Positions 33,953 to 46,260 are shown, counted from the stretch's first letter. The stretch is 47,209 nucleotides of DNA from Hyphomicrobiales bacterium (GCA_003135415.1 PLBP01000018.1:33262-80470), one strand, 5' to 3'. Made by a program: numbers and translations. The notes: generated by a model not told the origin, from the sequence alone.

Positions 33953-34140
33953 GGATCGCCCCCAGCGATTGTCGTTGGACAAGTCGCGGAAGAGCGAACG
34001 CGCGCCGGATTCCCGGTCCGGGCGTAAGCACCCTCGAATTTCGGAAGCGGCTGCATCGGCTCCCCGCAACGGTTGACTTCGGTAGTCACCGCTGCGGACA
34101 AACCGCTCCATACGCGCTCGCCGCACGTCGAAAGGATGAC

Positions 34141-34350
34141 CAGTGCAGACCGGTCTCCTGGCTCGCGGGTCGTCGCCCCATTCCGCCTTCCCGGGCTCTC
34201 GCCCAGTGGCATGTGGAAGGGACTACCCGCCTACAGTTGCGGGAGCAGCCGCGGAATTGGCCCATTCCATCAATGCCTTACCGCGTTCCCAAATGGCCCG
34301 GCCGCTTCATGACCGGACCGCCTGCACCAATGCCAATGGGAACTCTTAAC
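34141..34350 (-). promoter_or_regulatory. cobalamin riboswitch controlling btuB
   Basis: Read on the minus strand, the conserved cobalamin elements appear in order: GGTGCAGGCGG, CTGCTCCCGCAACTGTAGG, GCCACTGGGC (B12-related kink) and the terminal B12 box AGCCAGGAGACCGGTCTGCA. The riboswitch ends about 190 bases before the btuB start. It binds adenosylcobalamin and switches off expression when B12 is plenty. The 5' limit is set by the first arm and may be some bases off. Confidence 0.95.
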
Positions 34351-34375
34351 GCTTGTAGAGTCAAGCCAAGTATCT

Positions 34376-34395
34376 ATATAAAGATATCTTTATAT
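34376..34395. promoter_or_regulatory. perfect 20-bp AT-rich palindrome between btuB and metF
   Basis: ATATAAAGATATCTTTATAT is its own reverse complement. It lies 25 bases beyond the riboswitch 5' end and 80 bases before the metF start, so it could cover promoters in both directions. Its length and composition resemble binding sites of ArsR-family regulators; in some proteobacteria an ArsR-family protein (SahR) controls methionine genes. The identity of the regulator here is inferred from location, and no such gene is in the window. Confidence 0.75.
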
Positions 34396-34474
34396 CGTTA
34401 TTGTATGCATGATCCCTGACTAGGCCGGTTTCCTAAGGAAATTTGCCTAGGGATCGATCGGATCACGAGGCCGC

Positions 34475-35382
34475 ATGAGCGTCGAAACCTTTCGTCAGAG
34501 CCGCGAGCGCTCCACCCCCATTGCGGTCTCCTTCGAATTCTTCCCGCCGAAGACCGCGGAAATGGAACAGACGCTGTGGACCTCGGTCGCCCGGCTCGCG
34601 CCGCTGAAGCCGAATTTCGTTTCGGTCACCTATGGCGCCGGCGGCTCGACGCGGGAACGCACGCACGCGACCATTGTGAGGATTCTCGCGGAAACCAAGC
34701 TCAAGCCCGCGGCCCATCTTACCTGCGTCGCCGCGACCCGCGAGGAAATCGACACGGTCGCGCGCGGCTATTGGGACGCGGGCGTCCGCCATATCGTGGC
34801 CCTCCGCGGCGATCCGCCCGAGGGCGCCGGCAAGCGCTACGTGCCGCATCCGGGAGGCTACGCCTACACCACCGATCTCATCACTGGCTTGAAGAAGATC
34901 GGCGATTTCGAAATTTCGGTTTCGGCCTATCCGGAAAAGCATCCCGATAGCCCCTCGATCGAGGCGGAGCTCGACGTGCTCGCGCGCAAGGTGGACGCGG
35001 GCGCGACGCGGGCGATGACGCAGTTCTTCTTCGACAATGCCGTCTATTTCCGCTTTCTCGACAAGGTGCGCGCGCGGGGAATATCCGTGCCGATTGTCCC
35101 CGGTATCTTGCCGGTACAGAACTTCAAGCAGGCGCGCAACTTCGCCGAGAGCTGCGGCACTTCGATGCCTTCCTGGATCGCGCGGCGCTTCGACGGGCTC
35201 GACGATGATCCAGCGACGCGCAAGCTCATCGCCGCCGCCGTCGCCGCCGAGCAGGTGCTCGATCTCGTCGACAAGGGCGTGCGCGAGTTTCATTTCTACA
35301 CCTTGAATCGGGCCGATCTCGTCTACGCCACATGTCATCTCCTCGGCCTGCGGCCCGCCGCGGCGGAAATCAGGGCGGCGTC

Positions 35383-35386
<4 letters not shown>
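34475..35386 (+). CDS. metF: methylenetetrahydrofolate reductase
   Basis: A 303-residue flavoenzyme that reduces 5,10-methylene- to 5-methyl-tetrahydrofolate, the methyl donor for Met[55 protein letters not shown] and [15 protein letters not shown] are typical TIM-barrel and FAD-binding motifs. [19 protein letters not shown] is the folate-side loop. The length fits bacterial MetF, which lacks the eukaryotic regulatory domain. GAGG is 6 bases upstream of the ATG at 34475. The stop overlaps the metH start (ATGA), so translation of metH is coupled. The leader holds the palindrome. Confidence 0.96.
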
Positions 35387-39129
<3,743 letters not shown>

Positions 39130-39176
39130 AACACTATCGGTTTGGGTGAACCGATGCGTATCCCTAACGTTTTCTT

Positions 39177-39337
39177 GGAGCATGTCCTTTTCCGAAAACC
39201 GGGTCCACTTTTCGGGATCATGCTCCTTATTGGAGCATGACCTTTTCCGAAAACCGGGTCCACTTTTCGGGATCATGCTCCTTATTGGAGCATGACCTTT
39301 TCCGAAAACCGGCCCCCCACTTTTCGCGATCATGCTC
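39177..39337. repeat. three tandem palindromic repeats
   Basis: Copies at 39177-39226, 39232-39281 and 39287-39337, with TTATT spacers between them, so the period is 55 bases. Each has GGAGCATG and CATGCTC ends and CCGAAAA/TTTTCGG inner arms. Copies 1 and 2 differ at one base near the left end; copy 3 differs in the middle (GGCCCCCC, and a G to C change). It is the same family as the single copy at 2062-2110, in the other orientation. Confidence 0.92.
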
Positions 39338-39476
39338 GCGCTCTTTTGAATTTTTCTATTTTGAAGTTAGCGAAGCTTAGAACCCATATAAACTATTGAT
39401 TTTGCTTGACATTTTCCTCCCGAAGCCTTCGTCTATGAAACCGGGCTTGGCAAATTGGGTCGGGAGCAAGAAGGCG

Positions 39477-40394
39477 ATGAGCGGATCAAGAAATGGGTTG
39501 ATGGCTGCGCTGGCGCTAGCAGCGGCTCCGTTTTTTTATGCTTGTGGTTTCACGCCCGCGCGCGCCCAGGATTCCGGCCAGAATTTTATATCCACCGCTT
39601 TCAATGAGATCGAAACCAAATATATTTTCGGTTTCACCGAAGGCTCCGGCATCGGGCTGCAGGGCGAGAAGGAAGTCTCGACCGAAACCGTCGGCCGTTT
39701 TGGCAAGCGCGACGGCCGTTACGCCGCCACCGAAACCAAGCTCGAATACGAATTCACGCCGAGCCAATTCTTTCAAATCGAACTCGGCGGGCTGGTTGCG
39801 TCCCACAACATCAAAAATGTGATGGACCTCGATAATCGCAACGCTTTTGAGTTCAGCGGCCTGTTCGGCGAAGTCCGTTATCTTTTCCTCGAGCGCGGCC
39901 CGAAATCCCCAATCTCGGGCACGATTTCATTCGAGCCGAATTGGCGCCGCATCGATGAAACGAACGGCAATCAGGTCACCAACTACGAATTCGAGACGAA
40001 ACTCGCGCTCGACATGGAGCTGATCGAGAACCGGGTCTATCTCGGCTTCAACGCGATCTACGAGCCCGAGGTAACGCATTCGTTGAACGAGGCGATGACG
40101 CGGGAGTCTACGCTCGGGCTGTCGGGCGCGATCTCTTTCCGTCCGCTGTCTCCGCTGACGGTCGGAGCGGAGGTGGGCTATTTCTGCCATTATGACGGAA
40201 TCACTTTCAACCAGTTCACCGGAGAGGCGCTCTTCGTCGGGCCCACGATGTTTCTGAAGCTCTCGCCCAAGTCCTTCATAACCGCGGCCTGGGCAACACA
40301 GGTTAGGGGCCATACGGTCGGAGATCCCAGCCGTCTCGAGCTCGATGAATTTTCGCGTCAAAAGGGCAAGCTGAAATTCGCCTATGAATTTTAA
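39477..40394 (+). CDS. outer-membrane beta-barrel-like protein of the iron operon
   Basis: A 305-residue protein. Residues 1-30 form a signal peptide (LMAALALAAAPFFYACGF, cleavage after ARA). The mature part alternates hydrophobic and polar residues in many strands with aromatic girdles (KYIFGFTEGSGIGLQ, TKLEYEFTPSQFFQIELG, RVYLGFNAIYEP) and ends in the typical C-terminal Phe (KLKFAYEF), so it is probably a barrel of about 14-16 strands. It is first in the operon with a cupredoxin and an Ftr1 permease, which implies a role in iron passage over the outer membrane or in sensing. The ATG at 39477 follows GGGAG; an ATG at 39435 is possible, but a TTGACA at 39406-39411 would place the transcript start after it. 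No known family is recognised. Confidence 0.7.
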   Translation: MSGSRNGLMAALALAAAPFFYACGFTPARAQDSGQNFISTAFNEIETKYIFGFTEGSGIGLQGEKEVSTETVGRFGKRDGRYAATETKLEYEFTPSQFFQIELGGLVASHNIKNVMDLDNRNAFEFSGLFGEVRYLFLERGPKSPISGTISFEPNWRRIDETNGNQVTNYEFETKLALDMELIENRVYLGFNAIYEPEVTHSLNEAMTRESTLGLSGAISFRPLSPLTVGAEVGYFCHYDGITFNQFTGEALFVGPTMFLKLSPKSFITAAWATQVRGHTVGDPSRLELDEFSRQKGKLKFAYEF

Positions 40395-40433
40395 GCTGGC
40401 CACGCAACTGGCCACGCAAAAGGAGAGAACGTC

Positions 40434-40796
40434 ATGCCGACGGCAGCAAAAAAAACGAAGTGGACGGGGGCGGTACTCGCTGCCGCGGCCTTATGGCTTT
40501 GCTTCGTTGGGGCGCCGCAGGTCAGCGCCCAAACGGCGACGGTGGAGATCTCGATCAAGAACCATCACTTTCAACCGACCACGATTGTCGCGCCGGCCAA
40601 TCAGCCGATCGTCATTCGGATCAAGAATCTCGACCCCACGCCGATGGAATTCGAGAGCGTTTCGCTTCGCGTGGAAAAGATCGTGCCGGCCAATGGCGAG
40701 GCCAGCGTCAATATTCGCGCGCTTGCCCCCGGCAGCTACAAGTTCTTCGATGATTTTCACCAGGACACCGGCAACGGCGTGTTGGTCGTAAAGTAA
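40434..40796 (+). CDS. periplasmic cupredoxin-fold protein (FtrB/EfeO-like domain)
   Basis: A 120-residue exported protein. The signal peptide (WTGAVLAAAALWLCFVGA) ends near residue 32. The rest is one cupredoxin domain of the Cupredoxin_1 type (KNHHFQPTTIVAPANQPIVI, DPTPMEFESVSL, APGSYKFFDDFHQDTGNGVL). It has no Cys in the mature part, so it cannot be a normal type 1 blue copper protein; candidate metal ligands are His in KNHHF, Met in PMEFES and His in DFHQD. In FtrABCD and EfeUOB systems a similar domain oxidises or passes iron to the permease. AAGGAGAG precedes the ATG; the permease starts 10 bases after the stop. Confidence 0.86.
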   Translation: MPTAAKKTKWTGAVLAAAALWLCFVGAPQVSAQTATVEISIKNHHFQPTTIVAPANQPIVIRIKNLDPTPMEFESVSLRVEKIVPANGEASVNIRALAPGSYKFFDDFHQDTGNGVLVVK

Positions 40797-40806
40797 AGGT
40801 TGAAGC

Positions 40807-41634
40807 ATGGTTGCCGCACTCGTCATCGTATTTCGCGAGGTCATCGAGGCCGGGCTCGTCGTCGGTATCGTGATGGCCGCGACCAAGGCGGTCGAGCATC
40901 GCGGGCAATGGATCGCGGGCGGCGTTCTCGCGGGCTTCGTCGGTGCGTGCCTGGTTGCAGTATTCGTAGGCGCGATCACGGCGGCCTTCGCCGGTATGGG
41001 GCAGGAGCTATTCAACGCGAGCGTGCTCGGGATCGCCGTGGCGATGTTGACCTGGCACAATGTCTGGATGGCCCGGCACGGGCGGGAAATCGCCACCGAG
41101 ATGCTGACGCTGGGAAAGGCCGTCGTCGCGGGCTCCCGCACTTTGCTCGCGCTCGCGGTGGTGGTCGGGATCGCCATCTTGCGCGAGGGATCCGAGGTCG
41201 TGCTGTTCCTCTACGGCATCGTGACCTCGGAAGGAGGATGGAGCCTCAGCATCTTTCTCGGGGGGCTCGCAGGCCTCGCGCTCGGCGCGCTCATCAGCGT
41301 GCTGACCTATTTTGGGCTGTTGCGTATTCCCGGGCGATATCTATTCGCGGTAACGAGCCTGATGATCGCTCTCCTCGCCGCCGGCATGGCGGCGCAAGCG
41401 GTCGGGTTCCTTGAGCAAGCGAACATCGTCACCGCATTCAGCGCGGTGTTATGGAATAGCTCCGGCATTCTTTCGGACTCGAGCTTGCTCGGCAAAATCC
41501 TGCACACGCTGATCGGCTATAACGACCAGCCGAGCGGAATGCAGGTGGCGGTTTATCTCGCGACGCTCGCCGTCACCTATGTCTTGATGAAGCTCGCGGC
41601 CCCGACGCCGATTCCCGCTCACCTCCGGCGCTAG
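40807..41634 (+). CDS. Ftr1-family high-affinity iron permease
   Basis: A 275-residue inner-membrane iron permease of the FTR1/EfeU/FtrC family with seven probable helices. Two REXXE iron-binding motifs are seen: REVIE (10-14) in helix 1 and REGSE (126-130) in helix 4, both needed for iron passage in family members. Ftr1 permeases take ferric iron after oxidation of ferrous iron by a partner. The partner here is the upstream cupredoxin; P19/FtrA, FtrD and EfeB are missing. It is the last gene of the operon. An ArgProAlaHis-like basic tail (IPAHLRR) ends the protein. Confidence 0.95.
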   Translation: MVAALVIVFREVIEAGLVVGIVMAATKAVEHRGQWIAGGVLAGFVGACLVAVFVGAITAAFAGMGQELFNASVLGIAVAMLTWHNVWMARHGREIATEMLTLGKAVVAGSRTLLALAVVVGIAILREGSEVVLFLYGIVTSEGGWSLSIFLGGLAGLALGALISVLTYFGLLRIPGRYLFAVTSLMIALLAAGMAAQAVGFLEQANIVTAFSAVLWNSSGILSDSSLLGKILHTLIGYNDQPSGMQVAVYLATLAVTYVLMKLAAPTPIPAHLRR

Positions 41635-41696
41635 CTGAATGAAAATACCGCTCTGCGCATAAAGACGCTCTTCGCCCTGGCGAAATTCTTGCGCGT

Positions 41697-42683
41697 TCAG
41701 AGAATGCTGCTCCAGGCCATCGGATTGAGCCGATAGCCCGCGCCTTCCTTGGTGATGTAGCCGGCGGCCGGGAACGGCCAGTGATAGCCGGCGACCAGCA
41801 TCTTGTCGGCGGCAGCGCGGTTGAGGAGGCGCTTGCGCGTTTCCACGGTCATGTTGCCGTCCATGTCGAACGCCGCCTGCCATTCCGGATTGCGCACGAA
41901 CAAATAGGCGTTGTTGGTGGTATCAACGACCGTCATCATGGATTGATTGCCCGACGCGATCGCGAAGGCGCAGTGGCCCGGCGTGTGGCCATGGGCGGCG
42001 ATCGAAGTGATGCCGGGCGCCACTTCCTTGCCGGGCTCGAACTGCTTCACATCCTTGGCGATCGAGCCGAACACGCGGCGGACGTTGTTGAAATTGCCTT
42101 TCAGCGTGTCGGGCGCCGAGCTCATCTTGCCGTCGTCCATCCAGTACGCCCATTCGGGCGCCGGCACCTGCACCTCGGCATTGGGGAAGGCGAGGCTATC
42201 GTCCTTCAGCCGCAGGCCATTGATGTGATCGGGATGGAAGTGCGAGATCACGACGCTGTCGACGGCCTTCGGATCGATGCCGGTGGCGGCGAGATTGTCC
42301 ATGTAGCTGCCGGCGGTCGGAGTAAGGCGTCCGCCGGTGCCGGTGTCGATGAGAACGAGCTTGGATCCGGTGTTCACCGCGAGTGCGGTGAATGGAATGC
42401 GCACGACATCGGCCGGTTGGAAGGCGTCGGCGAGTGCCTTTTGTATGTCGGGGAGCGTTGCGTTCTTGATGAATCCGTCTTTCAATTCGAAGTTGAGCAC
42501 GCCGTCATTCAGCGCGGTAACTTCGTAATCGCCGATTTTGTAGCGATAGAAGCCGGGGACTTGCTTGCCCGCCGCCGGGACGGAAGCGCGGGCGGGTGCG
42601 TTCAGGGCGATGGGCCCGAGCGTGATCGCGGCGCCGGCCAGAGCGGCGCCCGAGAGCATGGTGCGACGATTGAGTTCGGTCAT
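41697..42683 (-). CDS. exported metallo-beta-lactamase-fold hydrolase
   Basis: A 328-residue metallo-beta-lactamase-fold protein with a Tat-type signal (LNRRTMLSGAALAGAAITLG, residues 5-24). The dinuclear zinc motif HxHxDH is at 148-153 (SHFHPDHINGL), and AHGHTPGHC and GYHWPFP give further His ligands. This subgroup includes quorum-quenching lactonases and arylsulfatase-like hydrolases, so the substrate cannot be read from sequence. It is convergent with the Ftr1 gene, 62 bases apart. GGGAGAAACCC upstream of the ATG at 42683 decides the start; 22 residues of the longer frame are not signal-like. Confidence 0.9.
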   Translation of the reverse strand: MTELNRRTMLSGAALAGAAITLGPIALNAPARASVPAAGKQVPGFYRYKIGDYEVTALNDGVLNFELKDGFIKNATLPDIQKALADAFQPADVVRIPFTALAVNTGSKLVLIDTGTGGRLTPTAGSYMDNLAATGIDPKAVDSVVISHFHPDHINGLRLKDDSLAFPNAEVQVPAPEWAYWMDDGKMSSAPDTLKGNFNNVRRVFGSIAKDVKQFEPGKEVAPGITSIAAHGHTPGHCAFAIASGNQSMMTVVDTTNNAYLFVRNPEWQAAFDMDGNMTVETRKRLLNRAAADKMLVAGYHWPFPAAGYITKEGAGYRLNPMAWSSIL

Positions 42684-42977
42684 GGGTTTCTCCCTTAAAA
42701 CGATGATCCGCGATTTCGCGGTCGTTTCTTCTGTGCAGGTCGGCAGCACTCCTCATGGCGCCGCGAAATGTCCTCGTGATGTATCGCGTGGTGCGAAGCG
42801 TTCACGATGCGGTGAACCCTCATCGTGGTGCGATATTCCCGGGAGGAAGGCCGCTCTCGATCTCGGGCCGAACAATCCCGAAGTCTTTATTATTCCGTAT
42901 TCCTTGTGGAACTTCGCGAGGACTACCGAGTTACCTCGTGGGACGACGTATCGTTTCGCGTATTGGGAATGACCAGC

Positions 42978-43685
42978 ATGAAAGTGAAGCACGTCGCGCA
43001 TCTGGCGCTGGCCGGACTGCTCATGTTTGGGACCGGCGCGTTCGGCGCTGAAAACCAAAATCAAAAAGGAAATCCGGGGCAGGGGCAGGCGCATCCAGGG
43101 GGCGGTGCCCGTGTCAATGCGGGCGGCAGCCCCCACGGCAATGCGGGCGGCGGCCCTAAATTTCATGCCCAGCCCGGCGGCGGCGTCAATCGCGGCAATA
43201 CCGCGCGCGTTCAAAACCAAAACCGAATCACCGTTCGCGGGCAGAACTCGAACCGCAACGTCACGATCAACCGCAATGTGACGCGCAATCGCGCCGTCAT
43301 CAACAACCAGAACAACCAGCAGAATTTTCATAAGCAGCGGATCGGACAAAACAAAATCCATCCCGGCGAGCAAAGGCGGGCGGGCGGACCCGGCGAGCAA
43401 AAGAGGGTGGGCGGACCGGCCGTCGTACAAATTTCTCAAACGCAGCGGGTTCACATCCGCGATGCCTTCCGCCATGACCGGGGTCATTTCCACCGGGTGG
43501 TGCGTGTCGGCTTTCCGATTTTCATCGGCGCCTCGGTGCCGAACGATTACGCCTTCTATGACATGCCGGATGATTTTGTCGAATACGCTCCCGAGTACCA
43601 AGGATACAAATATATCGTGGTCGGCGACGAGATCCTGATCATCGATCCGCAGACCTGGGAGATTGTGGCGATCATCCCGGTCTAA
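42978..43685 (+). CDS. DUF1236 domain secreted protein
   Basis: A 235-residue exported protein. A signal peptide (KVKHVAHLALAGLLMFGTGA) is followed by a low-complexity Asn/Gln/Gly/His-rich segment (about 25-135), then a DUF1236 domain (VQISQTQRVHIRDAFRHDRG and, at the C-terminus, VVGDEILIIDPQTWEIVAI). DUF1236 proteins are small exported proteins of Hyphomicrobiales without known function. Two in-frame ATGs are 9 bases apart: 42969 and 42978; the second has GGGA at 9 bases and is preferred. A clear terminator follows at 43706. Confidence 0.82.
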   Translation: MKVKHVAHLALAGLLMFGTGAFGAENQNQKGNPGQGQAHPGGGARVNAGGSPHGNAGGGPKFHAQPGGGVNRGNTARVQNQNRITVRGQNSNRNVTINRNVTRNRAVINNQNNQQNFHKQRIGQNKIHPGEQRRAGGPGEQKRVGGPAVVQISQTQRVHIRDAFRHDRGHFHRVVRVGFPIFIGASVPNDYAFYDMPDDFVEYAPEYQGYKYIVVGDEILIIDPQTWEIVAIIPV

Positions 43686-43705
43686 GCCTGCGAAGTTTGC
43701 AAGAA

Positions 43706-43731
43706 GGGCGGCGAAAAGCGCCGCCCTTTTT
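43706..43731 (+). terminator. Rho-independent terminator of the DUF1236 gene
   Basis: Perfect 8-bp stem GGGCGGCG (43706-43713) with CGCCGCCC (43719-43726), a 5-base loop and a TTTTT tract. Confidence 0.93.
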
Positions 43732-43760
43732 CGTTGCGCGGCGATATGCGCTGGTGTTCC

Positions 43761-43813
43761 GATTCCGAAGTTCGTGAGCGCACGCGGCACAGGCTCATAC
43801 GAACTTCGGAATC
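43761..43813. repeat. palindromic element, family 2, copy A
   Basis: GATTCCGAAGTTCGT (43761-43775) pairs with ACGAACTTCGGAATC (43799-43813), a 15-bp inverted repeat with a 23-base loop and some further pairing at GAGC/GCTC. It shares the core GAACTTCGG with the next element. Confidence 0.8.
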
Positions 43814-43838
43814 AAAGGGATACCAGTAACGCTATGAT

Positions 43839-43915
43839 CTAGTGCCCCTTTTGAACCCGAAGTTCGCAACCATCCTTGCTGCACGATGCGTGCGAACTTC
43901 GGGTTCGGGGCACTA
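43839..43915. repeat. palindromic element, family 2, copy B
   Basis: CTAGTGCCCC and GAACCCGAAGTTCGCA on the left (43839-43868) pair with TGCGAACTTCGGGTTC and GGGGCACTAG on the right (43890-43915), a stem of about 26 bp with a short bulge and a 21-base loop. It shares GAACTTCGG with copy A but the outer arms differ, so the two are relatives, not exact copies. Confidence 0.85.
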
Positions 43916-44004
43916 GTGGACGGGCTTGAGGGCTTCGGCGATCATCCCTCGTCTTGCCGCCAATCGCTTCCGCGATTCGGCATTCTCGAATCTGCGGAGA
44001 AGCG

Positions 44005-46260
44005 ATGGCCGCCCGAAAACAGAAGAACCAAGCCGGCCGCGCGCTGGCGCTTCCCAACGGCGTTTTGCTTGGGCTCTTTACGCTCGCGATTTTCTTGAGC
44101 GCCGCCCTCATCTTCGCGGTGCAGCCGATGTTCACCAAGCTCGTGTTGCCGCGGCTCGGCGGCTCGCCCTCGGTGTGGTCGGTGGCGATGGTTTTCTTCC
44201 AGGCGGCGCTGCTCGCCGGCTACGCCTACGCGCATTTGATCACGCGTTATCTGCCCGGGCGCGTGTCGATCGTCGTCCATCTCGCGGTGCTGTTGCTCGC
44301 GCTCATCTCGCTTCCGCTCACGATCGCGGCGGGCTGGGGACGCCCGCCGGTCTCGGGCGAGGCTTTTTATCTCATCGGCCTCTTCACCGTTTCGATCGGG
44401 CTGCCGTTTTTCGCACTTGCCGCGAACGCGCCGCTGTTGCAGGCGTGGTTCGCGCGCACCGGCCATCCTTCGGCGCGCGATCCCTATTTTCTGTACGCGG
44501 CGAGCAATGTCGGAAGCTTTCTCGCGCTTCTCAGCTACCCTTTCCTCGTCGAGCCGCTAACGCGGCTCGGCGAACAGACGCGTTTCTGGGCCTTCGGCTT
44601 TTACGCGTTGATTGTGCTGGTCGCGCTTTGCGGCGCAGTGCTTTGGCAGGCTACGGGCCGAAGGCCGCTTCAGCCTGCCCGCGCGGGCGCGGCGGGCGCG
44701 CCGACCTGGAGGGACACGCTAATCTGGATCGCGCTCGCGGCGGTTCCGTCCGCCTTCCTGGTCGCGGTGACCGTGCACATCTCGACCGATGTCGCCGCTG
44801 CGCCGCTCCTGTGGGTGCTTCCGCTCGCGCTTTATCTCGCCACCTTCGTGATCGTGTTTCAGACCCGGCCGGTCATTCCGCATCGCTTCGCGCTCGCGGC
44901 CCAAGCGGTCACCGTCGCGCTGCTCACCGGGGTCTACCTCAACGGCTCGACCGATTCGATCTTCATGACGATCCTCATCAATCTCGCGGCGTTCTTCTTC
45001 ACCGCGCTCGTCTGCCACGGCGAGCTTGCCCGCCGGCGTCCATCGGCGCGCTATCTCACCTCTTTTTATCTCTGGATGTCGTTCGGCGGCATGATCGGCG
45101 GCATCTCCGCCGGCCTGATCGCGCCCAACATTTTCAACTGGGTCGCCGAATATCCGGTGCTGATCGTGCTGGGACTATTATGCCGGCCGGGAGCGCTCGA
45201 TGGCGGAATTGCGCCCGAACGCCTCGTCTGGCTTCTGCTTTTCGGCATCGCGGGGGCGATCGCGCTTCACGTTTCGCATTCCGAACACCCGCTGCCGGAG
45301 GGGAAAATGATGGCGATCGCCGCCAGCATCTTGTTCCTTTCCGTCATTTTCCTGCGCGACTCTTTAAAGTTTGCCGCCGTGGTCGCGCTCGCGCTCGCCG
45401 TCGGCGTCGTTTATCAGGTCGGATCCTACCAAGGCGAGTCGGTGCGGAATTTCTTCGGCGTTCACAAGATTTACGATACCGCCGACGGCTATCGCGTCCT
45501 TCTGCACGGCACCACCATTCATGGCGCCGAGGCGCTCATCGACGAAGACACCCCGGCGCCCGACGTGAAGCCGGTTCCGCTGACCTATTATCACGCGAAT
45601 TCGGGGCTTGCTCAGGTCATCAACGCGATGCGCGGGAAGAGGCCGGGCGCGCTCCGCTTTGGGGTGATCGGCCTCGGTAGTGGCAGCATTGCCTGCTACG
45701 CGCGAGAAGGAGATATTTGGAACTTCTACGAAATCGACCCGAGCATCGTCGATGTCGCGACCAATCCCGGCTATTTCACCTTTCTGACGAGTTGCGCGCC
45801 CGATGCGAAGATCGTTCTCGGCGACGCGCGGTTGACCCTTGCTGATGCGAACGACGGCGCCTACGACCTCATTATCGTCGACGCATTTACCTCCGACGCG
45901 ATCCCCATTCACCTGCTGACGCAGGAGGCGATGGCGATTTACCTCAAGAAGCTCGCTCCCGGCGGCATCGTGGTCATGCACATTTCGAACCGGCACATGG
46001 AGCTTGGTTCCGTCGTCGCCGGCATCGCGCAGGCGAATGGGCTCATCACGCGCCAAAACTCGAGGGCGAACGAGAACGAGGATTCGGACAGATATCTGTT
46101 CAGCTCAACCGTCGCGGCTTGCGCGCGCGCAGACGCGGATTTTGGTGCGCTTGCCCGGCAGGAAAAAGGCTGGGAACCGTTGCCGGCGCCCGCCCGGCGC
46201 GTCTGGACCGACGATTACTCGAACATCGTCGGCGCCATGCTTCGCAACTTCGGGGAATAG
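44005..46260 (+). CDS. membrane protein fused to a spermidine synthase-like methyltransferase domain
   Basis: A 751-residue protein. Residues 1-470 form about 12 membrane segments; the first is GVLLGLFTLAIFLSAALIFA, and FAVQPMFTKLVLPRLGGSPS is a signature of the fused spermidine-synthase/transporter family. Residues 480-751 are a cytoplasmic Rossmann-like domain with the SAM-binding GVIGLGSGSIACYA, an acidic EIDPSIVDVA and IIVDAFTSDAIPIH. The aminopropyltransferase catalytic Asp motif is altered, so polyamine synthesis is not assured; the product is unknown. GGAGA at good spacing sets the ATG at 44005. The gene ends directly against the tRNA-Thr gene on the other strand. Confidence 0.88.
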   Translation: MAARKQKNQAGRALALPNGVLLGLFTLAIFLSAALIFAVQPMFTKLVLPRLGGSPSVWSVAMVFFQAALLAGYAYAHLITRYLPGRVSIVVHLAVLLLALISLPLTIAAGWGRPPVSGEAFYLIGLFTVSIGLPFFALAANAPLLQAWFARTGHPSARDPYFLYAASNVGSFLALLSYPFLVEPLTRLGEQTRFWAFGFYALIVLVALCGAVLWQATGRRPLQPARAGAAGAPTWRDTLIWIALAAVPSAFLVAVTVHISTDVAAAPLLWVLPLALYLATFVIVFQTRPVIPHRFALAAQAVTVALLTGVYLNGSTDSIFMTILINLAAFFFTALVCHGELARRRPSARYLTSFYLWMSFGGMIGGISAGLIAPNIFNWVAEYPVLIVLGLLCRPGALDGGIAPERLVWLLLFGIAGAIALHVSHSEHPLPEGKMMAIAASILFLSVIFLRDSLKFAAVVALALAVGVVYQVGSYQGESVRNFFGVHKIYDTADGYRVLLHGTTIHGAEALIDEDTPAPDVKPVPLTYYHANSGLAQVINAMRGKRPGALRFGVIGLGSGSIACYAREGDIWNFYEIDPSIVDVATNPGYFTFLTSCAPDAKIVLGDARLTLADANDGAYDLIIVDAFTSDAIPIHLLTQEAMAIYLKKLAPGGIVVMHISNRHMELGSVVAGIAQANGLITRQNSRANENEDSDRYLFSSTVAACARADADFGALARQEKGWEPLPAPARRVWTDDYSNIVGAMLRNFGE

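Noticed and set aside
34463-35338. 291-codon open frame on the minus strand
   Set aside because: Antisense to metF, which is certain from its motifs.
39136-39155. Small hairpin ATCGGTT...AACCGAT after metH
   Set aside because: Only 7 bp and not followed by T residues, so not a convincing terminator.
41781-42698. 305-codon open frame on the plus strand
   Set aside because: Antisense to the metallo-beta-lactamase-fold gene; no family-like sequence.
43926-45680. 584-codon open frame on the plus strand
   Set aside because: Out-of-frame shadow of the membrane/methyltransferase fusion; very rich in Arg and Ala.
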